A DNA stretch of 64,000 nucleotides from Isoperla grammatica. Taxonomy: Eukaryota; Arthropoda; Insecta; Plecoptera; Perlodidae. Below, piece after piece: positions 33,713 to 45,900 of this stretch (the first letter of the stretch is position 1; each line of letters starts with the position of its first letter). The notes under the pieces were generated by a model. The model saw only the letters and a program-made list of their open reading frames with translations. It was not told where the DNA came from and made no database searches. The stretch spans positions 29,451,298 to 29,515,297 of the forward strand of contig OX246746.1 of the NCBI GenBank assembly GCA_945910005.1, in the 5' to 3' direction. The position numbers and the translations under genes are program-made.

Positions 33713-34359
33713 TAAGGCTGGGCGTCGACATCGATTAATCGATTAATAATGGATGTCGGTGACGATTTTCGACATGGATTTTTTTTTTTTTTAATCGATT
33801 TTTTGTCAATTAATTAAATAACGAATCAATTGTCAATTTTTGTGGTTTCCCGTAAAAACGTAAATTCACTTCAACGTGATAGTTTTAATTTCACATTTCA
33901 ATTAATAATTGTTGTCACGCGAGAGCACCCCCCCCCCCCCCCCCCCCCCCCTCCTTCTGGCCGCGTAATCTTTGAGATGGCATTGCGTAATATGCAGTGT
34001 GCAGCGCGGGCGAGGGGTTAGCGCTTGGCCGACGGAGAGGCAACGATCGCCGGGAAGCGAGTCCGTGCGGGCCCGCACATACGCGGCCACTTCATCCCAC
34101 CCCTCGGCAACAATATGCCTCATGTTGCAGTATTGATAGCTATTAGTGGTCGTAGAACATATGATTTGCAGCAAACAAATATTGCTCTATTTAACAGGTG
34201 ACAAAGGTTTTTTATTAATAATTGATTAATTATCAATTTAAAAAAAAACTATGTCGATTATTTGCGTTTCGATGTCGAAAATATTCCGACATCGCGATTT
34301 GACATCGATTATTTGTCATCGATGTCGATGTTGTCGATTTACATCGATGCCCAGCCTTA
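33713..34359. mobile_element. hAT-like transposon
   Basis: Ends TAAGGCTGGGCGTCGA and TAAGGCTGGGCATCGA (inverted) are flanked by a perfect 8-bp duplication ATTTTTAG (33705-33712 and 34360-34367). Both subterminal zones are packed with ATCGAT/GTCGA words. The middle has a C-run (about 33927-33950) and GC-rich sequence. Confidence 0.9.
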
Positions 34360-34367
34360 ATTTTTAG

Positions 34368-36876
34368 AGGTAATCAAAAATTGTAAAAATTATATATTTC
34401 GATTTTTTTATGTCAATTTAATTGTCCAAAATGAAATAGTTCTTATACTATTACATCATATGGAGACAGATAAACCTCATTTTGAAAATAGTGATTTTCA
34501 TGAAATGGGAAAAATCCAAATTAACTTGCAAAATAGTACCATTTAATGTGTTTTTAATCTTTTTTGTAGTAAAATGTAAACAACAACAAAAATGTTCATA
34601 AATGATGTCAAAAGTCAAAATTTCAGCTCTTTTGACACTAGAACTTCTTTGAAGAACTTCTTCCACAGTCGATTAGTCAATCAATTATCACGGCCTTCAA
34701 AATAATTTTTTCCTTTTTAAAAACTGAAATACTATACATTTACTGTGCATCTTTGCTAAATGTAACACATTAAATGCGAAATTTTTGGGTTTTAAACAAA
34801 ATTTGTTTTTTTAATTACCATTTTTGGTTATCTCTAGGTAAAAAGTGATACCCTTCCGAGTTCCGACCAACATTTGTCTTGTGAAGTTCACTCTCGGTGT
34901 TTTAGGTTTTTCATCATAGATAGCATTGAACAATTGTCATTTTGTAGACTCTGTATTTACCAATCGGATAAGTTGTGTATAAAAAATAAAACAATTTTGC
35001 TTGTTCCTATATCCTTCTTAAAAACATTTTATATGTAGTGTATGTAGTAGCTATACCTGTGAATTTCACAAGCGATGATCAAATATGTGTAGGAATGATT
35101 TAGTTAATGGGAGCTTAAACAATTGATTTTCATATCAGAAAATGACAAAATTGCATCACTGGCAAAACTGAAATTGGTATAAGTTGGTAAATAATTCCAA
35201 AATTCATATTAATGTTTTTTTGGCACAAACACAAATTCCAAACTTTCACCATCAGATATTTATTTTATATTTTGCCTATGTAGTGTAGACCCACAATATA
35301 ATGTTGGAAATGATTCATCCTTAGTTCTAAGAAAACAAAAATACACTTTACAGAGGGTACATTCCGAAACCTCCTGAAAATGATTGGGTTCCAGCATCAG
35401 CTAGCACGTCCCAGCATCACATTTTGTCCAGTGTTTCGGAACGCCTACAAGCGAAAAGATGTAGCAATGCATGCTAAAAATTTGTAATGAAATTTAAAAA
35501 AAAAACGATATTCTAATCGTTTCCCAATAATAACAAATACGACATGAAAAACAATAAAATCCTGCAACGCGTGGTATAAATAAGGGTCAAATTATATTAT
35601 TCCTGACAATTTGACAAGCTTTTAATTTATTGCATTTTGAAAACGCCGCCATGATTTCTGAATGCTGGCAGGTGCCCTCGCTCAAACCGGATGGCGTTTT
35701 CATGATGCAGAATATGCTGGCGCAGGAAGTTACGGAACGCCCAGCCTATGATATTCAGGAGGTTACGGAACGGCCTTGGCACAGCTAGTTTCGGAACGTA
35801 CCCAGAATAAGGTTCCCATGTGTTAGGTTGTGAGTCAATGTCTATACAAACGTTAAAATACTGGAAATAGGGATGGGCCTACAAGTGCTGAAATACAGCT
35901 ACTATGCAATGAAATCGAAATTGTGAATTCAAACACGAAATAACTGTAATCAACCCATTTTCACGGAGCTCTTATTTAGAGTATTTTATTCAGGATTGTA
36001 GCAATAGCATACGTTTACATGATAATGTGTACATTGCGTGACATTTGTATAGAATTGACAAAAAATGTAGTTCTGCAAAAACCACGATAAATTCAAGCTT
36101 TTTAGCTATAGTTTGAGAACGCTGCACAATATTGAAAAAGTGGCAAATATTTTTCTGTCACTCTCTTGTAAGCTATATTTTTTGTATTTGAATTTGTAAG
36201 ATATTAACAAAATTTGATGTGCATTCAAAGCAACAAAACATACATTCCAAATTATTATTTGTGTTGTATTTCAAATACAATCACTTTCTATATCTTGCTT
36301 CTCCGCTAATCTGATCTATGCTCTCGTTATATTACGCCATAAATGTCGTTGTACTCTCTGGACTTGAATAATTAATTCGTCTGTAGCGTTGCACATATTG
36401 GAAGTTTGATTTTCGCGCTAGAATCGGGAGAAAACAGATGACTGTCGGGAGCGCAACCTGTGAACTCGAGATCGCAGGTCAGATCATACCCTTTGAAAAA
36501 ATGTTGAAATATCGGGAGTGAATGTTCAATTTACGCGAGACTGAGGCTCTTTGATTGTGTTTGTGTCCAATATCATAAAGTAAAAGCATTTCCGAAGGAA
36601 GTATGGTTTGATAATAGGCCTAGTTGTATCCTAGACATATAGGCCTAGGCTACGGGCTCCCTCTGCAGTTGGGGTTGAAGAGTATCAACAGGCCTAGGCC
36701 TATAACTAGGCCCGTCTTCTCTGTCGCAGGGCCTAGCCCTAGCCGAGGAGAATATTGTGATGGTTACGCTTGCTAGGCTAAACTTGCCGTATTTTCGGTT
36801 AACTGCTGCTACGTTTATGAAGATGGATTGTTCGTGTTAATGCTGGTTTAAAGGACTGCGAGAAGTCGGTATCAGC
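34368..36876. other. PLCB upstream region
   Basis: Apart from the inverted-repeat element at 35355-35803, no gene is seen. GGCCTA palindromes appear from about 36617 and become dense around exon 1. The promoter is presumed to lie near 36300-36850, but no core element could be assigned. Confidence 0.35.
35355..35803. mobile_element. Inverted-repeat element with TTCCGAAAC ends
   Basis: GGGTACATTCCGAAAC at the left matches the inverted GGGTACGTTCCGAAAC at the right, with possible 3-bp duplications AGA on each side. The word TTTCGGAAC/TTACGGAAC recurs several times inside both ends. Confidence 0.6.
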
Positions 36877-36975
36877 ATGGCTGGCACCAAGAATACCGCT
36901 CATGTGGTAGAACTCAAACCTGTGGAGGTGCCACAGGCAATGCAGGATGGGGAGAAGTTCATCAAGTGGGACGAG
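36877..36975 (+). CDS. PLCB1-like: PLCB exon 1 (start codon)
   Basis: The ATG at 36877 is in context ATCAGCATGG and opens 33 codons ('[18 protein letters not shown]' ... 'FIKWDE'). The donor is GTAAAG, phase 0. It corresponds to the start of the PH region in PLCB1-3. Confidence 0.9.
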
Positions 36976-39900
36976 GTAAAGTTATCAGCATTATCGAGTT
37001 CAAAATTGATTTCAGATGAGTTAGGCCTAGGCCTAGGCCTAGGCCTAGTCCTTTGCATAAGTAGATCTAGGCCTAGGCCTATATACCTCGAACTTGGGTC
37101 CTAGGCCTAGGCCCTAGGCATTGTGTATCCAGGCCTATAGGTGCTAGGGGCCTAGGCCCTAGACCCCTATGCACTTTATTTGGGTTTGGATCTACGCTCA
37201 GGCCTAGGCTAGGCCTAGCTTATTGTTCGTTGTTAGATTGCTGCTTAGGCCTAGGCCTAGGCCCGGATGTTAGTTTGTTCATTATCTAGATTTCATATCT
37301 ACAAGATATAGGCCCTAGCTTAGGCCTAGGGGCTAGGATGCCTGTAGGCCTAGATGGTCTTGAGTTTGAAGAGTTAGTCTTAGTGGGCCCTAGTCTAGGA
37401 TAGGTCTAGGCCTAGTCCTATGCCATAATGGAGTATGGTTAGGCCCAGGCATAGGCCTAGGCCATGCCTGTGTGAGCAAATAAATATCAGTAAACGTAAA
37501 CCTATGCGGTGGTGGTGGGCATATGCCGTAGGACCTCAAATTGAAAAAACAAAACCCCCACATGGTACATAGGCTAATATGTAGGCCTATTTGTAAGTTA
37601 CGTGGGCTTATAGTTTTTCCTAATACAATTTCTACTAAAGTCACTGTTTATGTTATAAATAGGCCTACCTTGCATCTTTCCAATTCCGAAAGGTGAATGC
37701 TTCAAATCCCACGTAATTTTGTTTTAAACCACTTTAATTGTGTTATTTTCGCTACGGCTATGCCTAGGCCTATGTGTGCCATGTTGACTATCTTGCAACG
37801 GAATAGTGCTTTGGTTTTATTCATGTTCAGGTGTATCAACCTAAAAACAAGTTACGTTAAAGAAGTAGGGCGGTCGTGTTTTGTATCAACCTTTTTATTA
37901 AAATTAGAAAAGTACACATACACATACCAGGAAATTAACAGACCCAATAACCAAACCCAATAACCGTCCTTACTTTCGTGGGATCAACATCAATCGGATC
38001 CCCTAACCTTACCGAGTTTTGTGAGATGTCAGGTAGCTGGGCAAAGTCACTTGTCATATCAAAGTGACTTTACTGGGCAAAGTCACTTTATTTATTTATT
38101 TTATTATTTATTTATTTTATGTCTATCCTATTCAGTTATAAAAACTGATTTACAAAAGAGGACCTTAAATAAAACTAGGCTATGCAAACAATTAATAATA
38201 ATGAAATCATACATAACAAACTACTTAACCCATCTGCATCGGTAAGCGGACTGGTACGCTTATACGAAACTGGCCACGGTAACCAGAAGCGGACTGGTAC
38301 GCACATGCGCGCGCTTCACTTTGAACATGTATAGTGGTGCTATCTAGCGTACGATATCGGAACTAATTCCTGCAATCTCTTGCTCAAGCTAGTGGCGATT
38401 CTAGTGTGCATTTCTTGAACTCTGTCGGCTTTTGTTTGTTCTTAAAATCGATTTTATCTGCGCTCATCTCGATCCGAAACTTAGATCAGCTGTCAAATTT
38501 GCCAAGATGGACTCGGGCCGGGAAGCAGTCGTTGTTTTCGGGGCAAAGAAAGTGACATTAGACAGATTTTAGACGTTCTAGGATCTGATTTTAGTGACAG
38601 TGATGGACAAGGTGTTTACAACCCAACTTACAAAATATTGTGGTTTCAAATGAGAGTGAGAGCGATTGTGAAATGGACAATGACAGTGACACTAGGCCTA
38701 GGCCTCGCGTGTAGGCGTACGCATACGCCTAGCGATACGAATGTGCGTGTACCCGCTAGTAAAACTGCTAGGTCTACTATTATCAGAGTGATTGCGATGT
38801 GGACATTGGTATGGAAATTTACGAAAGTGACAATGAAGACGTATTCGTGTAAACCTTGGCGCGCGCTAAAAGTGCGTGGTTTCCGGGGGCGGCCAGCCGA
38901 ATGAGGCAACTGATGCGGATGGGTTAACTATATAAAATAAAAATCAAGAACAAGACAAAATAATTGAGAAATGAAATAAAATCAAATGAAGTGGAAATTA
39001 TAAATAATAAAAATAAAAGTATGCAAATAAGAAAGAACATGAAGAAAAAAAATGTGGGAAATATATATATATATATATATATACCGGTATATAAAAGTGA
39101 AAAAATAAAATGAAAACTGATTTGTTAACAAACAAAAATGAGGATTGCAAAAAATCAGAAACGGCAATCTGGGAAAAATAAAATGTCACCTAAAAGCAAC
39201 CTGGGAAGCCGCACACGCCTTCTATCTTCACTTCGAATCTTGAAAGTCAGATGGTCTTGAAAATCTTGATCCGAGAAAATCATTTTATAAGTAGGCCTAG
39301 AGATCAAACTGAATCAAGAAAATTCAGGAAACCGAATGTAGATCCCCGGCAGACCAACAAAACAACCACCTAAAACAGATAAAAAACCACTTACAAATTA
39401 CAATAGAACAATTTTAACTTAAACACGCCTGAACTCTCTGCTTAAGAATTATAGATTCAATTCTATTCCTAAATTCTAAGAGCTGCAATCTCACAAACTG
39501 ACTTCGAAGATCATGCGGAAGTGAATTCCAGAAGTTTACACCCCGGTACAAGAATGACCTGCGGAACCACTCGGAATTCATTTTAGAAACCTGTAAAGTA
39601 AAAGTTAATATAGAATCACGAGTACGTTCAACAAAATTAAACATAGTTGGCACAAATCTACAACATCTTAAAAGTATTTACCAGTACATGATACTTCATT
39701 CGCTCATCAATTGTCAAGAAATTGTCCTGCAAGTCTTGGCTGAAAGGAACTTCATCAAATAAATGGTCTATTCTTCTCTGCAGCACAATATAATCTGCAG
39801 ATGTTCGAACAGCCCATACAACTAAACAATAATCAATTATAGGGTGAACAAACGAATCAACAGTAATCTCAGCATTCTTTCAGTCACAAATCTCTTCATT

Positions 39901-42900
39901 CTTACAATCATACCTGTTGCTGAAGACACCCTATTACAAACATATTCTAGTGCTTTGAGATTTTTTTAGCGATTTTTTCCCAAGAAGCTGCAGCACTTTT
40001 ATTTTTAAGACTACGAATTGCAGAAATAACTTCATCACTTATGAATCAAAGTGACTTTGCCCAGCTACCTGACATTCCACGAAATTCGGTAAGGTTAGGG
40101 GATCCGGTTGATGTTTGCCCACGAAAGTTAGTAAGGTTATTGGCATTGGGTCTGGTTATAGCTCCAGTTGGCCTCATCAATCACTATCACCAGTGTCTCC
40201 ACAAGGCTGTGCACTGGCAAGGATGGAAGCCTACAAATCCGTACGTAGTCGTAGCGAAAATAACACATTTAAAGTGGTTTAAATGCAAAATTACGTAGGA
40301 TTTGAAGCATCCACCTTTCGAAATTTGAAAGATACAAGGTATTTTTAACATAAACAGTGACTTTTGTAGAAATTTTATTAGGAAAACCCATAAGCCCATG
40401 TAACTTACAAATACCATATGTAGGCTTACTAGGCTTAGTCCAGTAGAGCCATCCATGTTCATTCATAGGTGCATAAACTCTAATCCTTTTGCTGCATAGA
40501 GCAACTTCAGTCGAAGGAGGAAAATAACTATTGGGTGCGAAATTCGTCTTTAGTTGATAACCTCCTTTCAGCGCCATTGATCAATAATAACAATAAAACA
40601 ACAATGAAAACTGACAGCCAAACCACTCTTTTTAGAAGTTTATTTTCTTGCCACCAGAATGCATCTAGTGTCACTGCGAATTTTTTTTCCACTAGATGGC
40701 AGCAGCATACATGTGTAGGCATGTAACACTATGCATGTATTTTTTGGAATGTTTTATCTATGCCCTTTAACTTTAAAAATTCACAACAATGAAAAAATGT
40801 GTGAAAAATTAAATTCTGGGTTGTGGAGAAGTCTTCGGATAACAATAAAAACATATTCGAGTTCAAACAAAATAATTTAATTTTTGGGGTGTTTTTAAGT
40901 AATTTTTCAGACATAGAGGAGTTTTTAATGATGCAGCAAAAGGGTTCAGATGTCCTGTGTAGGTCAAAACCCACCTGTTTCATGGTAACATTGAACTAGT
41001 AGACCTGGACCAATTGAGTGTGAGAGAACTCTTGGGATTGTTTACTAGGCCTGATGCTCTTAAACCAATTTCTAGAACTTCCACCACTTTCCAAGTTTAT
41101 AACATAGCTAGAGATGTAAAATCACCTGAGCTGCCTTATTTTTTAGTCTAGAAATCGCTAAATTGCTTATTCGGTTTGCCTAACTATAGTTGGTTGGGCC
41201 TATGGACATTTTTTGCCTTTTTTGAAAATGTCTTCAGAACTGTACTGGTAGGCTAACTAGAACTCTATTATTAACTTCATATGGCTTGTGCTTCGTAATG
41301 CCCTGTGTAAATCCTCACAGTAATACTAAATAATCCATGACAGGCTAACTACTTTTAGCTATGCTAGGCCTACATAACCTATGAAACAAAATTTGAGGAG
41401 AGGTATAAAACTAACAAACTAGGTAGATTTAGGATCGAGTCGTAGGTAACTAATTTAATGTCAGTGGTAGCCTAACAATAAAATCACCTTTCCATAAAAA
41501 AAATTGAAAAACTTATTTTAAGTAACCTACTAGGCCTAGGCCTAATCATAAAAAATAAAAACAATATGAATTTAGCTTGTAAATTTCAGTGTCATGACTG
41601 TTGTGTATGAGTCACAACTATGTGAAACACAATGTTGCAGGCCTACCTAATCATAGCCTACCCTTGATTAAAATTCTGTAAAACTAGCCTACCTATTCCA
41701 AACTTGTAAGGAACGCAACTATTTATGGATGGAAAAGATGTTTTAGATATAGGCCACTCAAAATAGACTAGATGCTATCTGGTGGCAGATTTGTTGAAAC
41801 TATCAATGGTGCAGATAAGGAGGTAGCTTAATCAGCGCTATCTATTGTTAATTTGAGTCTCCTATAGCTAGAGATCCTTGTAAATGGTTTTATTTTTTAG
41901 CATATTTCGTTTTATTAAATCCAAATTTCGTTGTTGAGCAGTAATTTCAGCTTTTTGGCGGTGTTTCAATTTTAATTTACCAAATCTAATTTGTATCTAG
42001 TATTCTAACGTATGTGGCATGCCTACATTGTCGCCTAGGTCTACCATGATAGTAAAAAAGGAAATGGAAGGTAATACTGTCAGTAAGGATTCTACTTATG
42101 GAATGAAATGCAATTTTTAGTACCTAGTATGTTAATTGTCTTTTGTCTCTCTTTTCTTTCATGTTCAAGCAGTATGTCACAATATTTACACATCAAAATT
42201 TTACCATCGTGTAAATTAAACCCCTCGCATTTAAATTCTTCCGCTCTTTCCTTAATTGCAGTCAAACACGAAGCACACTTGCCGACGAACAAAGTGTAAC
42301 AGTGTGCAACTGCAAACGCAAACAACAGCGTAGGCGAAGCCGCGAAGGCACGAATTCTGTCTCTAGTGTTGGAAAAATCTGTGAGCGAAAGAGAGAGACA
42401 TATACGACGGTCTATGTGTGTGAGAGAGAAAGCAAGTGTCACACAACCACCGGAAGTTCCAAGGGTTGTTGCGAGCCGGTTTGGCAGGGGTGGAAGGGTC
42501 ACTGCAGTCACTGCAGAAAATGTTGAAAATTACGTTTTTGGCAGAAATTCGGCGATTTTGCGTCAATTCAACAGCTTCAGTCTTTTTCGTTTTCATAACA
42601 GTAAACTTATGCTATTTCGCGTATACACGGGATCTCGTTTTATTTCGCGATTCAAAATGACTAGTTTTGGACTCACAACAGACTGTCATGCCAACATATT
42701 TCAATTGCTGCACGTTTCAAGTGATTTCGCGCTATCGCGCATTGCGAAATACAAGGATCTCTACTTATAGCAAAACATTCATAACATACTACTTGCCTTT
42801 TCATAAGAATAGTTGTAGGAAGCTTATCTATGATCAGATCTTGCAGATTGAAGTACCAGTGCAGACTTCTAACGGCAGAAACATTCAAAGTTTTGCCACA

Positions 42901-45900
42901 TACATGGGACTAAAGAAGAGAAATAGTGTTATTGGCTAAATAAAACAATCAACAACAACGAATTAGTGTAACTATGACAGGTAGCTTAATATCACTAATT
43001 CAGTAGGGCAGGCCTACAGTTTAAAACTCACTACTATGACTGTTACTGTTACAATCAAATGTAAGAACTGTGATATTGTTGCATCTGTACAATGTCATCA
43101 AAATGGTTACAATTTAACAACGACAGTAATAGCCTACACAACAATTTAATAATGGGTAGGCCTACCTAACAATTTACAAACAAAAAACAGCCCAGAAGAC
43201 CCGACAAAAATAGAAATACGCTACACCTACTACAACTAAAAGACAAAAATACATTTAGATTAAGTTATGTGCACATTTTTAATGAACTTTTGCTGGTGTT
43301 GTATATATTTTTCATTGTGTCGTTAAAATAAGCGTGCCTGCTATATTTAATTTTTTGCTTAAGTTACACATCAGAATATAGCTGTTTATGGTACTTAAGC
43401 ATTCTATTTTTGTGCTGTGTGTTGTGTGTTCTGTTTTTGTGTTATTGTTATTTGATAAACTTGGCATCTGTAGTCTACCTAGTCATATTATTATTTAAAC
43501 TTAAACATCATTTTTAAATTGTGCTTTATATAAACATACTGGCCACTGCGTTACTTCAGTAACATTTCAATAAGGTAAAATTGGTATCAAATCCATACCT
43601 ATATATGGCCTTTCTTTTAGGTAGGTATTTGTAATTGTATACCAATTTTACCTTGATTGAAATGTCAGAAACTGGCAAATAGTTCAATAATTACATACTT
43701 AATTAACCTGATGAGTTCTTGCAGCTTGGTGAAAAATACCCAGCTAGGCAATTGCTTGTTCAAACATGCCTTGCTTATCCAAGCCACACCCTTTCCCTCT
43801 TCCTTGTCTACACACCAGTCTTTTTTAGACTCTTAACATAGAACTGTTACCTATTGATCTTTTAAAGTGAAACACTGGTAGACTTACATGTTGTATAATT
43901 GAGTTTCATAGAAGGCCAAATGGCTAGCTAGGTTGTTAGTGGGTGAAGAGGTTTCAGGGTGGGAAAAACAAATACACTCAAACAACACATTATATGTGCT
44001 GATAATGACTAGGCTAATTTAAAGTTATCTTAATCCATGATGTATTGTGTTTGACTACGTTTATCAGGCGAGCTGAGCTCAGACTACTCAGATCGAGCAC
44101 AGTAGTATGGTACATGTTTATCAGGCACTTTCAGATCGCACCCCCCAGTTCCCGTTCAGCTCGCTTGGGATGTAGTTGTTTTTGTTGTTGTTTCTGTCGT
44201 GCTCCATACAGCACGACTTTCCATTTTCTTTTCTTCTGCGTCGAACTTGGAACATGACATTCTGACAAAGATTAGACACTTTTGATACAGCGCGAAGCGG
44301 GAAGCAGAGTAGGCGGGAAACAGCTGATTGGACCCTTTAGCAGGCCTAGAAATGTTTACTTTTTAAGGCGGTGGGTTCTATCACGTGACTAAATCCGGCT
44401 CGATTGGATTTATCACACACTTTTTGGATCGTATCAAGTGAGCTGGCACGGCTTTGTTGGCGAGCTGAAATGGGCTCGCACCTCAACAAGACTGGCGTGT
44501 TTAGCAAATAAATTATGCGTGTACTGAACTAGCTCGATCTGAGTAGTCCGAGCTCAGCTCGCCTGATAAACGTAGTCAATGTCTGGAACTCTTCAGGCAG
44601 TTGAAGGACACTTGAAATCGGCTAGCTACACACGAACAAAAACCATTGTCACATAGGCCTAACCAAACCATTTGCTGAAAGTAGATTCTTCATGCATATT
44701 GTCGTCATATGTCAGGTTAATTCACACTACCTACTCCCTCCCTCATTCATTCATTCACCAGCAGACATCATCATTGGACAGTGAATCCCAACTATATGTT
44801 AGTCCAGACACTCCTGGAAACAATGGAGCAATCTGACAGCACACAAACATTGATTTTATTAGGAACTTTTAATGTATCACTTGTCACATGCCATAGGAAT
44901 AAAAATGAACACAAAACTAATACCGACATAAACCTAAGCTATTCCGAATATTTTTATAACAATTATTTGAGATTTTGGCAAGCATCAGTTGATCATTGAA
45001 ACTAAAAGTAGGCTACATTTTACTGCTAACATAGTACCATCAATAAATGTGTAAAGTACCAACATTTTGCTGACCTACTCAGTTACACGACCTGATTTTC
45101 AGTAGATTTGTTTGCTGATTTACTGAAATTTGACATTCTATGTAATCGTTCTTTGGCAACCATATGAAATAGAAATTTGTGTGTGTATTTATTGTAATTG
45201 TAAGTTATATTCCTTGTCTTATAGGACTCTGGCAGTGGAACTCCGGTAACCCTTCGTGTTGATAAGCAAGGTTTTTATCTCTATTGGGTGGACCAAAACA
45301 AAGAGATTGATTTATTGGACATTGCAACGATACGCGACGTTCGCACCGGAAGACAAGCAAAGATCCCGAAAGATTCCAAGCTTCGACAGATTGTTACGAT
45401 GGGCTCTCAAGATACCTTGGAAGAGAAAACCGTCACCGTCTGCTGCGGAGCAGACTTTGTAAATTTATCATTCATCAACTTTTGCTGCACAAAAAAAGAT
45501 ATAGCACAGGTATTGTCCCGAAATAATCGTACAGTTTACTATGATTTGCATAAATTGACTTGGCAGAACTTGTGTAAAGATTTGGTGTTAAGTAGACACA
45601 AACTGTTGCCAACAGGTGTTGTGTACCTCATTAACATTCATAATATATGATATACGTATTATAAATAGCAGGTGCTGATTTCTACAACAGAAGGCTTCGG
45701 GACTTCGATAGAAGAAAATGACGGTCCCAAATCCCACAACTTTGATTGGTAATGGGAAGGGTTGCCTTTTATTTATAACTACCTACATCACATTTACCTT
45801 GTATTGTAGATCTACACACATGTATTGTACCACATGAGCCGATACCGATCCTGCCTGATATTAAAGTGTAGTACACAGTTGAGAGTTTATAGCTTTGTTG

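Larger units (their letters stand above)
38086..40032 (-). mobile_element. LINE remnant inserted in the palindromic element
   Basis: The - strand carries reverse-transcriptase C-terminal sequence and ends in a run of AAAT units, seen as TTTATTTATTTATTTTA on the + strand at 38086-38115. This is the tail expected for a non-LTR retrotransposon. Both ends abut copies of the palindrome word AAAGTGACTTTGCCCAG. Confidence 0.55.
37575..40440. mobile_element. Large palindromic element with nested insertions in PLCB intron 1
   Basis: The arm at about 37575-38066 is matched, inverted, by about 40033-40440. Shared words include GGATCCCCTAACCTTACCGA, GGTAGCTGGGCAAAGTCACTT and TTTGTAAGTTAC. The arms differ by substitutions and small indels. 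A LINE remnant and a piggyBac-like element occupy the centre. Outer boundaries and target duplication are approximate. Confidence 0.75.

Noticed and set aside
35355..35803. hAT assignment for the TTCCGAAAC element
   Set aside because: The flanks support at most a 3-bp duplication, not the 8 bp expected for hAT.
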